A stretch of DNA of 20,478 bases from DATMRF01 sp035566435 (lineage in GTDB: Bacteria; Verrucomicrobiota; Verrucomicrobiia; Limisphaerales; UBA8199). Below the pieces are notes generated by a model. It made no database searches and was not told the DNA's origin. It was given only the letters and a program-made list of their open reading frames with translations. The position numbers and the translations under genes are program-made. Position 1 is the first letter of the stretch; each line of letters opens with the position of its first letter. The stretch lies in NCBI GenBank assembly GCA_035566435.1, contig DATMRF010000075.1, forward strand, positions 1-20,478. The letters are read 5' to 3'. Shown piece after piece: positions 1 to 6,920 of this stretch.

Positions 1-23
1 GGGGCGGGGACGGCCACGTCCCC
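1..23. repeat. GC-rich hairpin and first copy of an 18-nt inverted repeat
   Basis: Positions 6-12 (GGGGACG) and 17-23 (CGTCCCC) form a perfect 7-bp stem with a GCCA loop. There is no following T-tract, so it is not a typical intrinsic terminator. Positions 1-18 recur exactly as the reverse complement at 1927-1944, so inverted copies bracket the repeat-rich region. The element may continue left of the window. Confidence 0.5.
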
Positions 24-126
24 GGCGGCTCCGAAAAGGTGTCCCGCACAGTCGCATGCTGTTCATTGGATTGCCGACCACACCGAGTGCCCGAGCGAAA
101 TCCAAAAGGCGGCGCAGTCAGGACGC

Positions 127-148
127 CACTCCGCCACTCCATCACTCC
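127..148. repeat. CACTCC short tandem repeat, 8-bp period
   Basis: CACTCC starts at 127, 135 and 143, an exact 8-bp spacing. A related stretch with CCACTCCATCC lies around 264-275. No reading frame across this area gives a protein-like sequence, so I treat it as noncoding repeat DNA. Confidence 0.55.
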
Positions 149-209
149 AACCCCCTTCGTCCCCTCCGTTGCCTCCTGTTCAAAACCCGGCCCCGGAAGC
201 CGCTTGCGA

Positions 210-240
210 ACCTTCAACTTTCAACCTGCACCCTGCAACC
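210..240. repeat. Degenerate TTCAACTTTCAACCTGC-type repeat
   Basis: Words CTTCAAC, TTTCAAC, CTGCACC and CTGCAACC follow one another with a spacing near 7-8 bp. It is a short, degenerate tandem repeat of the same general kind as its neighbours but with a different word. Confidence 0.4.
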
Positions 241-309
241 GCCGGCACCGCCCCATCCCTCCACCACTCCATCCGCCTCCCCACTCATCCGTGGTCCAAA
301 CACTCCTGT

Positions 310-391
310 GTCACACCCTGTCACACCTCAAAATCGCAAAAAATCCCGGTAAACACGGCTCTGTCACACTGTCACACTGTCACACCTCAAA
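310..391. repeat. GTCACAC repeat block interrupted by a CGGTAAACACGGC core
   Basis: GTCACAC occurs at 310, 320, 363, 371 and 379, spaced 10 bp on the left side and 8 bp on the right side. Both halves end in CACACCTCAAAA. The two halves are separated by an A-rich stretch and the core CGGTAAACACGGC at 347-359. The organisation is word array, core, same word array. Confidence 0.65.
347..359. repeat. Shared 13-nt core motif, copy 1
   Basis: CGGTAAACACGGC. It is identical at 760-772 and has one mismatch at 973-985. It lies inside the GTCACAC block, with block words on both sides. Confidence 0.6.
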
Positions 392-445
392 ACACCCCCC
401 GGCACGAAAGAAATAATTACGACCGCGCCCCGCGCCGGACCGCCG

Positions 446-459
446 CCTAACGGATAACG
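446..459. repeat. 14-nt direct repeat left of the GCTACGCTTTT block (copy 2 at 666-679)
   Basis: CCTAACGGATAACG occurs at 446-459 and again at 666-679. The two copies frame the GCTACGCTTTT block at 483-621, with 206 nt between them. The spacing suggests they bound one repeat module; an insertion footprint is possible but the inner ends show no inverted repeats. Confidence 0.5.
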
Positions 460-482
460 GATCGCATCCATCCCCTTCCGGG

Positions 483-621
483 TGCTACGCTTTTGTAGGT
501 GCTACGTTTTTGCTGCTACGCTTTTACACCTGCTACACTTTTGCAGCTACATTTGTGTTCTTCGCAAACCGCCGGCCATTAACAACTTCTGCGCTCTGCT
601 ACGCTTTTGGCTACGCTTTTG
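483..621. repeat. TGCTACGCTTTTG repeat block
   Basis: Copies of TGCTACGCTTTTG or close variants start at 483, 500, 514, 531, 545 (degraded), 597 and 609. The first five are spaced 17, 14, 17 and 14 nt. Between the two groups lies CGCAAACCGCCGGC (563-576), which weakly resembles the core motif of the other blocks. Reading frames here give only Cys/Phe/Leu-rich low-complexity translations, so coding is unlikely. Confidence 0.6.
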
Positions 622-722
622 CATTTCTCAACCTCTGCCCGAAGAAAGAAATTCTCCCGGGTCACCCTAACGGATAACGCACATTCCCGACCATTCCACG
701 CAGGATACTGTGGGAAGCTTCG

Positions 723-784
723 GGGACACTTCTGGGACACTTTGAAAATGAGAATACCTCGGTAAACACGGCCTTGGGACACTT
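723..784. repeat. GGGACACTT repeat block with core motif
   Basis: GGGACACTT starts at 723, 734 and 776. The core CGGTAAACACGGC sits at 760-772, directly before the last word. The layout of words, core, words is the same as in the GTCACAC block, but with a different word. Confidence 0.6.
760..772. repeat. Shared 13-nt core motif, copy 2
   Basis: CGGTAAACACGGC, identical to 347-359, inside the GGGACACTT block. Confidence 0.6.
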
Positions 785-885
785 TGACGGCATTTTTACC
801 CCCTGCCGCTCACACCATCAGCTCGCCGTCCTCGACGTTCGTTCTTCCGCCAGTCGCGTCCTCCGTTTTGCCAGGTCCAGCAACT

Positions 886-1025
886 CTCAAGGATCAGCCT
901 TGTCAACCTCATGGATCACCCTTGTCAATCTCAAGGATCAGCCTTTGGCAACCCCTGAAACGCACAATCACTCGGTAAATACGGCCTGTGGAAACGTTTC
1001 AACCCTGGATCACCCCTGGATCACC
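886..1025. repeat. 22-bp tandem repeat and GGATCACC block with core motif
   Basis: Three tandem units start at 886, 908 and 930, with GGATCA(G/C)CC at 891, 913 and 935, an exact 22-bp period. After the core variant CGGTAAATACGGC at 973-985, GGATCACC returns at 1007 and 1018, an 11-bp spacing. Direct repeats adjoin with no unique spacers, so this is not a CRISPR array. Confidence 0.65.
973..985. repeat. Shared core motif, copy 3 (one mismatch)
   Basis: CGGTAAATACGGC differs from copies 1 and 2 by one base. It is flanked on both sides by GGATCACC words. Confidence 0.55.
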
Positions 1026-1077
1026 CCTCCCGGCGGAGAAAATAAAATTTATCCTTTATCCTCCCCCTCCCAACTCC

Positions 1078-1194
1078 CGATAGCTCCCGCTCCCGCAAAC
1101 CCGTGGTCCCGATAGCTCCCGATAGCTGCCGCCAGCCTGTCCCCGCAGCGGCACCTATCGGCACCTATCGGCAGCTATCGGCACCTATCGGCAC
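1078..1194. repeat. CGATAGCTCCC words followed by a 10-bp CGGCACCTAT tandem repeat
   Basis: CGATAGCTCCC or a close variant starts at 1078, 1110 and 1120. A weak core-like sequence CGCAAACCCGTGG lies between the first two, starting at about 1094. CGGCACCTAT then repeats at 1149, 1159, 1169 (CGGCAGCTAT) and 1179, with a partial unit at 1189, an exact 10-bp period. Confidence 0.6.
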
Positions 1195-1250
1195 CAAAAT
1201 TGAATTTCCGCGCGCGGGAGGGCGCGCTTGTCCCAAGCCGCCGCGCGTCG

Positions 1251-1336
1251 AATACCAGCCAATACCACCAAATCCCCGCTAATCACAGCTACTACCGCGT
1301 AATACCACTTCCCGCATTTTGACTCGAACTGGTATT
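1251..1336. repeat. AATACCA block with divergent core
   Basis: AATACCA occurs at 1251, 1261 and 1301, and its reverse complement form TGGTATT at 1330. Between the second and third copies lies CGCTAATCACAGC (1277-1289), which differs from CGGTAAACACGGC at three positions and has a similar left flank (AAATCCC). Confidence 0.5.
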
Positions 1337-1391
1337 TTGCGCTGAGACACCCCCCGGCGCCCTTCCGTGACCACGTTTCACGCTCATTCCC

Positions 1392-1430
1392 GCCTTTGCG
1401 CCTTTGCACCTTGGCGTCTTTGCGTTAAAA
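1392..1430. repeat. 8-bp GCCTTTGC repeat
   Basis: The words GCCTTTGC, GCCTTTGC, ACCTTGGC and GTCTTTGC follow in register and end in GTTAAAA. From memory this resembles the widespread ACGCAAAG-type short tandem repeats found between genes in several bacterial phyla. Confidence 0.6.
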
Positions 1431-1594
1431 TCTGTCCGAAGCGTTACCCGGCTTTGGTCGCACGCAGCCGCCCCACGCAACCTCCGCCTTCCACCTTCTT
1501 CCACCTCGGGCGACCCAATTCCCTGTGTGGTTTTATCCTTTATCCTTTATACTTTCCTCACATCCTTTCCCCACCAACCGACCGCTCAGATTTC

Positions 1595-1776
1595 GGTAAC
1601 CCGCCGGTAACCGCTCGGTAACCCACGGTAACCTACGGTAACCTACGGTAACCAATCGGTAACCAATCGGTAACCGATGGTAACCGATGGTAACCGATCC
1701 AGCCTGCGGTAACCGTACGGTAGGTCACGGAAGGCTGTGGTAGGCTGTGGTAGCCAACGGTAGGCTGTGGTAGGTT
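1595..1776. repeat. GGTAACC/GGTAGG array with 10-11 bp helical spacing
   Basis: GGTAACC starts at 1595, 1606, 1617, 1627, 1637, 1647, 1658, 1669, 1679, 1689 and 1708. GGTAG words start at 1719, 1739, 1749, 1759 and 1769, with a variant GGAAG at 1729. Only one position, near 1698, is missing. The mean spacing is about 10.2 bp, so the words lie on roughly one face of the helix. GGTAACC is nearly palindromic (GGTNACC), which would suit a dimeric DNA-binding protein, but no binder is known from the window. Confidence 0.7.
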
Positions 1777-2390
1777 AGGGGACTTTCACCCCATCAGTTC
1801 ACGCTCATGTCAGGCGCACACAAGAGCATTGAGCCAACGAGAGGCAGCCGGTTCTGTCGGTGTGCATTCGTGAGTCGGTGGCGGCCGCGTCCCTGTGGAG
1901 AACCCGTTGCCAGCGAATTCCGGGGCCGTGGCCGTCCCCGCCCCGCTGAACAGCGAACCTACGAATGGCCAACCCCCGAAGGGTCAGGCCGCGGACGGCG
2001 TGCCGACGAACGGAGACCATAGGCGGCCAGCCCATTCTCTTAAGCGTCAACTATGACGAAGGCCACTTCCAAACAACGCTTTCCTCCATAAACGAGCATC
2101 AAGCTGACATCTGGACTTTTCTTTTGTGGCAACTCGGCGAATCGACGGAATAACTTAGCCCGGGTGGTGCGTGTTAGCGCCCTGCGCTCTTTCTGCTACT
2201 GATGGGGTCAAGAACCGCCGACCGGTTTCTTCGTGCCCCAATCGACCTGCGGGTTATTGGTGGCTTCCAGTTGGGCGCCGCTTTAACCTAGGACCATGAA
2301 CCTCGTTGACATTCGACACGTTTGTCAGGCGAGATCTTTCCACTGCGAAGACTTTGCGCGGGCTTCAAATTCTGAAAGGGCCTTCACCGA
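1777..2390. other. Gene-free stretch with no supportable CDS
   Basis: Short frames exist on both strands but none has a credible start, a ribosome binding site or a recognisable domain. The reverse complement of positions 1-18 recurs at 1927-1944. On the minus strand a frame ending near 2045 encodes a short protein-like tail (FAELPQKKSPDVSLMLVYGG and onward), closed upstream by a TAG. It may be a decayed gene end or part of a dispersed repeat. A TTGACA at 2306 has no suitable -10 partner. Confidence 0.4.
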
Positions 2391-3020
2391 ATGAGAGGGC
2401 GATTTTACCGACTCATTCGGGATCTCCACTTATACTTTGGGCTTTTCATCAGCCCATTCGTGCTGGTCTTTGCCATCAGCGTGTTTTTTCTGGTACACTC
2501 CTGGCTGCCGAGGATCGCTCCAGAAACCTCCGCTACGCGCGCGGTATCAGCTTTACCGCTTCCAGCAGACTGGCAGAAGCTCTCGGGACGGCCGCTCATC
2601 GATGCGCTTAAGCCGACGCTTGAAAAGGCTGATGTCCGCGGCGAGGTCGGATTCGTCCGGCACATGGTCAAAGAGGAGAAGCTGATCATACCCGTAACGA
2701 TCCCCGGACGCGAGACGACCGTGAGCATCAGCATCGCCAGCGGTGAAGCAACCATCGTGACCCGGGAGACAGGTTTGGCGGATGCCCTGGTGACCCTCCA
2801 TAAATCTCCAGGTCAACATGGGCCTGATATCCGGATGAATTGGTTCTATATGAGGGTGTGGCGTTGGATGGCGGACGCAACGGTTTACCTGATTTTGTTT
2901 ATCTCGGTCAGCGGCATTTATCTCTGGTATGTGCTGCGCGCTGAACGAGCGGTGGGAGTTATCCTGCTTTTCGCCGGGGCGTTATCTTTTTTCGGAATGG
3001 CGTATGCCCTCAGCCATTGA
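2391..3020 (+). CDS. PepSY-associated transmembrane protein, subunit 1
   Basis: This 209-residue membrane protein resembles the short PepSY-TM family, which is linked to iron uptake and membrane redox chemistry. Residues 13-37 form the first membrane helix, starting in the hallmark DLHLYFGLF and ending in LVHSW. An extracytoplasmic domain follows at about 40-150, and two more helices at about 163-181 and 187-206. Histidines at 13, 36 and 137 match histidines in the next gene (31, 54, 153), a pattern compatible with haem binding, which is my inference. The start at 2391 leaves a short N-terminus before the first helix; the upstream ribosome binding site is weak. The stop overlaps the start of the next gene by 17 nt, so the two are probably co-translated. 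No TonB receptor or siderophore gene is visible nearby. Confidence 0.75.
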   Translation: MRGRFYRLIRDLHLYFGLFISPFVLVFAISVFFLVHSWLPRIAPETSATRAVSALPLPADWQKLSGRPLIDALKPTLEKADVRGEVGFVRHMVKEEKLIIPVTIPGRETTVSISIASGEATIVTRETGLADALVTLHKSPGQHGPDIRMNWFYMRVWRWMADATVYLILFISVSGIYLWYVLRAERAVGVILLFAGALSFFGMAYALSH

Positions 3021-3693
3021 ACCAACAGGTCCAGCCAAATCGCCGAATGTCCCTCGATTCCGGGCCGGATTCGAGCGCTGGAATCGCAAGCTACATTATT
3101 ACGCGGGATTGTTTCTGCTCTTCTTCGTGTGGCTGTTTGCCATCAGCGGCCTCATCCTGAACCATTCGACCTGGAGCTTTGCGGAATCCTGGAACAACCG
3201 CAAAGAGACGAATTACGAGCGGGAGATGACTGCCGCCGGCCCTGAGGTGACGGGTGACCTTGGTCAGGCGCACGAGATTATGAGACAACTTGGCATCGAG
3301 GGTGAGATCTTGTGGACCACAACACGGACGGACCCCAATCAGTTTGATTTTCAAGTCAGGCGTCCGGGCCATTTCTTTTTCATCAAAGCTGATTTCGCGC
3401 GGAAGCGCGTTAACGTGCGGCAAAGTGATGTGAACCTGTGGGGGGTGATCAAAGTGCTGCACACATTTACGGGCGTTCAAATGGATGATCCTCGCAACCG
3501 CCGTGACTGGGCGCTAACTTCTTTGTGGGCGTTTTCGATGGACGCCGTTGCAGGTGGCTTAATTTTCATGGTTCTAAGCAGCTTATATATGTGGTTCGAG
3601 CTTCCTCAGAAACGCGTTCCTGGCGCGGTTGTTCTGGGCCTCGGAGCGCTAATTTGCGGTCTGTTTTGCGTCGGCCTTCGTTGGCTTTTCTGA
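3004..3693 (+). CDS. PepSY-associated transmembrane protein, subunit 2
   Basis: This 229-residue paralogue of the preceding protein has the same layout. Helix 1 is at about 31-53 (LHYYAGLF to LNHSTW), followed by an extracytoplasmic domain with VLHTFTG at 151-157, then helices at about 175-198 and 206-227. I chose the ATG at 3004 over an in-frame ATG at 2929. The earlier one would overlap the upstream gene by 92 nt and add a non-homologous N-terminus, while 3004 has a GGA 7 nt upstream and gives a length like its partner. The two proteins may form a heterodimeric membrane complex. The family assignment is fairly sure; the substrate is not known. Confidence 0.75.
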   Translation: MPSAIEPTGPAKSPNVPRFRAGFERWNRKLHYYAGLFLLFFVWLFAISGLILNHSTWSFAESWNNRKETNYEREMTAAGPEVTGDLGQAHEIMRQLGIEGEILWTTTRTDPNQFDFQVRRPGHFFFIKADFARKRVNVRQSDVNLWGVIKVLHTFTGVQMDDPRNRRDWALTSLWAFSMDAVAGGLIFMVLSSLYMWFELPQKRVPGAVVLGLGALICGLFCVGLRWLF

Positions 3694-4015
3694 GGCGCTC
3701 AAGGCAATCCTGTTGATGAAATCTCACCAGCAACCCGGAGTTTAGGCCCCGGCCGCTTTGTGCTTTGGGCTATGGGAACAGGAAAGGCTGGCGAGCGAAC
3801 CGGCCGAATGTAGCGTCGCGTGAAATGGAACCGCTAATCTGCGCTAATGGAAAACACGCCTTCTGCTCCTCGAGAATTGGCGGAGGTGAGCGCGAATTAG
3901 AAGTTTAAAATAGTCGCTGTGTTGGCACACGGCCGCGAGGGTATCGCGCTCTGTATTCCTGCTTGGAAGGTCCTGGCGGACGGCCACCAGCGCGTAGACG
4001 ATGCTTTCATCTTGC
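3694..4015. other. Intergenic region between convergent genes, with a short CGCTAAT repeat
   Basis: No gene is supported. Positions 3831-3845 carry CGCTAATCTGCGCTAAT-type words, and a related GCGCGAATTAG lies near 3890. CGCTAAT also appears in the core of the AATACCA block at 1277, so this may be another dispersed copy of that repeat family. The region lies between the 3' ends of the PepSY pair and the CE15-SGNH gene, where terminators would be expected, but I see no convincing stem followed by a T-tract. Confidence 0.4.
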
Positions 4016-6277
4016 TTAGCGCGAGTCGTTCGAACTGGGGTCACCTGTCGGTGGCGGAGCGTGGTCGTTTTTGGCGGGGGGACCGAGCAGGTCCGTTAGC
4101 ATGGGTTTCAAGGCGTCAGCCCAAACCTGATACGCCTTGAGGGTCGGATGAAGCTGGTCGGCATTCATCATGCCGGGAAACAACCTGCCATCCTTGTCCG
4201 CGAGTTTGTCGTTAATATCGAGGTACCGGACTTTCCTGCCATCCGCCATCCGCGCGATGTTGCGATTGATTTGATTGATCGACGGAATCACAGCCATGTT
4301 GTCATTGCGGGGGAAAATAGCTGTCATGATGACGGTGGCGTTTGAGGCCCTGGCCTGGCACACGTCGAGGAGAGCCCTGAGCCCCTGGGTGATGTCCTCG
4401 ACCCTGTCCGCACCACCGGGCTCGGTGCCTACATTATTAATTCCGGCGAGCACAACGATGACCTTCGGGTTCACACCATCGAGTTCACCGTTTTCGAGAC
4501 GCCAAAGGATATTCTCGATGCGGTCGGCTCCCCAACCAAAGTTCGCCGCGTTCCAACCAAAGAAGTTCGTTTTCCAATTTTCAAGGAGCGGCTGGTATTG
4601 CGGGTCGGTAGCGCCCCAACGGCGTATAATTGAGTCGCCCACGAAAAAGACGTCTATGCCTCCTTGTTTTGCCTTCCGGACTAACTGCTGATGCGCCAGC
4701 AGCGAGTTAGAATCGGTTCGCGGTTGGGGGCGACTCGCTGAGCCCGAGCGACCACCTGAGCGAGACTCCTGCTGCGCAGCACCGGCGGCCGCGGGGGTTG
4801 GGGGCGGGGAGTGCTTGATCAGCCTGTTTGCCCAGGCGATGAAATACTTCATGTTCGAGCGGTCCTCATGACCGCCGTCGTGTTGACGCCACGCAAGTTC
4901 ACCGTCGAGCAAACCAGTGTTCACCGGCGGCATCTTAGCGGTTCGATAATCTTCCTTCTCGCCGATATCGCGCGCTCCGAGCAACCGAAACACCGGCCCG
5001 GCGGCAACGGTGGCCATGTAACTGCCCTGTTGGTCCAGCCAATTGGCATCCCCACGTGCGGGGATACCGTAACTGATGAAAGTGAACTGAGGAGCGCACA
5101 AGGCGATGAGCATGTGCGCATCCACAGGCAGGTCGCCTGCGTTCCTGCTGCCGAAAGAGGATTCCGAGGCGCCATACTTGAGGAAATTGCCCGCCATCCA
5201 ATGGTATTCGCCCGAGCCGGTCAGATTCTCGACCGCTTCGCCGAAGTTCCGGCGGTGGAGCTTGGCGCCGCCTTCACCGGAGGACCCGACCAGCGCCATG
5301 GCGAAGCGGGGTTCAAAGGCCATGGCGACCAGCGCAGCCTTGCCGAATCGCGAGACTCCTTCGATCCCGACTTTCTTTGCGTCAACGGCGGGATCCGTTT
5401 CCAGATAATCCAGGCCGCGTGCAGCGCCCCAGGCCCAGGCACGCAGCGATCCCCAATCGTCAGGCTTGCGAGGCTGGCCTTTATTGACCAGGCCGATGAT
5501 GCCCCTGGTTAGTCCGGCGCCGTCGTCCGCCTGGATGCTCCCAGGGTTGATGGTGGCGTAACCCCAACCGGCGGCGAGCAATTGCTCCGTTGAAGGGGGA
5601 TCCTTGTATGGGCCGCCGAACTCGCGAAAGCGGTTTGTGGGCACAGGAGAGCCGGCCGGTCGTGGCAGTCCGTCCCCACCGAACCCTCCGAACATCATGA
5701 GCACCGGGACAGGGTGCCTGGCCTGGGCCGGAGTCACGACAGTCATGCGAATGTCCACGGTGATCGACGGGCAAGTCGAGTTGTCAACATGGCCGACAAG
5801 CCGTTTGCCATTGGCGGGCAAGTCGCCGATCAGCCCGTCCGTGGCATTCGACACCACGGTCCAAGTCACCTTGGGCACGTTCTTTGGCACACGTCCGATG
5901 ACTTCGCGTTCGAAATCCTCGACGAGCTCAGGCCGGCGCTGTTTCCACCACATCTCGGCTGACGTGACTTTCTGCCCGTTCTTGAGCGTCAGGACCTCGG
6001 GTAGATCGGGGAATGGATTCGCCTTAGCAGAGTCGTAATTGGCGGAGTTCGTCATGCCCGGTTGTCCGCTGGGTCCTGGACGCAGCCGGATGATGCCCAA
6101 CTGGTCCATCATGTTTTTATGGTCTTGCTGAGTGGTCCAGTTCAGGGGTTCACCAGCGTTGCCCGGCTCCCGTGAGAGCAAGTTGGTCGTTTGCCCGGGC
6201 AGAACTCCGGGCGAACTCAAGAATGTGAGCAGGCAACAGGTCAGACCGGGACCGATGCCTAAATGTGCGAGCTTCAT
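4016..6277 (-). CDS. Secreted two-domain esterase: CE15-like glucuronoyl esterase fused to an SGNH/GDSL hydrolase
   Basis: This 753-residue protein has two hydrolase domains. A signal peptide occupies about residues 1-28, and the ATG at 6277 was chosen because it places this peptide at the N-terminus. Residues 85-485 look like the CE15 family, which cleaves ester links between lignin alcohols and glucuronic acid on xylan. The key parts are WWKQRRPELVEDFEREVIGR (110-129), the nucleophile motif GVSRFGK with Ser309, Glu335 in SGEGG and His470 in HDGGH. A Pro/Ala/Ser-rich linker covers 489-520. Residues 540-732 are an SGNH hydrolase: GDS (547-549), NFGWGADR, GINN (612-615) and DQLH (707-710, Asp and His). 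A carbohydrate esterase such as a deacetylase is plausible for this half. The gene lies 94 nt downstream of the EF-hand gene and may share its transcript. A linked ester-removal role on plant xylan is inference. Confidence 0.85.
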   Translation of the reverse strand: MKLAHLGIGPGLTCCLLTFLSSPGVLPGQTTNLLSREPGNAGEPLNWTTQQDHKNMMDQLGIIRLRPGPSGQPGMTNSANYDSAKANPFPDLPEVLTLKNGQKVTSAEMWWKQRRPELVEDFEREVIGRVPKNVPKVTWTVVSNATDGLIGDLPANGKRLVGHVDNSTCPSITVDIRMTVVTPAQARHPVPVLMMFGGFGGDGLPRPAGSPVPTNRFREFGGPYKDPPSTEQLLAAGWGYATINPGSIQADDGAGLTRGIIGLVNKGQPRKPDDWGSLRAWAWGAARGLDYLETDPAVDAKKVGIEGVSRFGKAALVAMAFEPRFAMALVGSSGEGGAKLHRRNFGEAVENLTGSGEYHWMAGNFLKYGASESSFGSRNAGDLPVDAHMLIALCAPQFTFISYGIPARGDANWLDQQGSYMATVAAGPVFRLLGARDIGEKEDYRTAKMPPVNTGLLDGELAWRQHDGGHEDRSNMKYFIAWANRLIKHSPPPTPAAAGAAQQESRSGGRSGSASRPQPRTDSNSLLAHQQLVRKAKQGGIDVFFVGDSIIRRWGATDPQYQPLLENWKTNFFGWNAANFGWGADRIENILWRLENGELDGVNPKVIVVLAGINNVGTEPGGADRVEDITQGLRALLDVCQARASNATVIMTAIFPRNDNMAVIPSINQINRNIARMADGRKVRYLDINDKLADKDGRLFPGMMNADQLHPTLKAYQVWADALKPMLTDLLGPPAKNDHAPPPTGDPSSNDSR

Positions 6278-6371
6278 CGTAGAGTTTCCAAACATACCGG
6301 TGAATCCGGACCGGACCGATGGTGAGCGATGCGCTGTGACAATTCCGCCCCCTATGGAGGGAATTCGCCCG

Positions 6372-6920
6372 TTAATCAACGGTAAATTCGATTTCGCCAG
6401 TGCTCTGGTTGTCGTTTCGCTTTTGCCTGGTGACATGAACCGAGCTCGACCTGGGCTGCGCGGCGTTGAAGAGATAAACGCTCAACGCGCGTAGATGCCG
6501 GTTCTTGAGGATAAGCCTGTGCGCGCCAGCCGGAAGCGGGGCGATAGTCGCGGAAAACTCAATCTGAATGACTCCACAGCCGGTGCGCAGTTCGGTCGGC
6601 GCCGGAAAGTTGGATGAGGTCAGTTTCAATTCAACCTTCCGCTGGTCCAGCCGGAGGATAAGGTCGCGTATTAGCAATTTGGCGTAGGCTGTGGCCTCGT
6701 TTGTCGAGATCACACCGTCGCGATTGCGATCGATCAGAGAGAGTACCTGTTCGGCGACCGCCACACCGGGTGTGAGATTGATTTGCAATCGAACTTCACC
6801 GGGTTCGATGGTCACGAGTGTCGCCTGCAAATACTCGTCAAGCCGATGAGCGAGACTGGTGGACGGAAACGCGAACAACCCGAGCAGGAGCCCTACTAGA
6901 CAACGGAGGATCTGGATCAT
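6372..6920 (-). CDS. Exported EF-hand protein translationally coupled to DUF3500
   Basis: This 182-residue protein begins with a signal peptide (residues 1-24, ending SLA before HRLDEYLQ). The AHRLDEYLQ start of the mature protein resembles the N-terminal domain of HupE/UreJ-like proteins that often accompany DUF3500 genes, but the C-terminal membrane helices of those proteins are absent here. Residues 64-75 are a textbook EF-hand loop, DRNRDGVISTNE, with ligands at D64, N66, D68, I71 backbone and E75, so Ca2+ binding is likely. The ATG at 6920 overlaps the stop of the upstream gene as ATGA; this fixes the start over an in-frame ATG at 6932 and predicts coupled translation. Its function is not known. 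Confidence 0.75.
   Translation of the reverse strand: MIQILRCLVGLLLGLFAFPSTSLAHRLDEYLQATLVTIEPGEVRLQINLTPGVAVAEQVLSLIDRNRDGVISTNEATAYAKLLIRDLILRLDQRKVELKLTSSNFPAPTELRTGCGVIQIEFSATIAPLPAGAHRLILKNRHLRALSVYLFNAAQPRSSSVHVTRQKRNDNQSTGEIEFTVD

Noticed and set aside
886..952. Possible CRISPR-like array
   Set aside because: The 22-bp units adjoin with no unique spacers, and no cas gene is present.
1805..2050. Overlapping frames on both strands proposed as small genes
   Set aside because: Arg/Gly-rich translations, no ribosome binding site and no known domain; better seen as repeat-rich noncoding DNA.
2306..2334. TTGACA as a -35 box for the PepSY genes
   Set aside because: No acceptable -10 hexamer lies 16-18 nt downstream.
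3844..4044. Minus-strand frame of 66 codons downstream of the CE15-SGNH gene
   Set aside because: It overlaps the 3' end of that gene, has no recognisable sequence and contains a repeat segment.
4811..5512. Plus-strand frame of 233 codons inside the CE15-SGNH gene
   Set aside because: It is antisense to the conserved CE15 catalytic motifs and has no recognisable domain.
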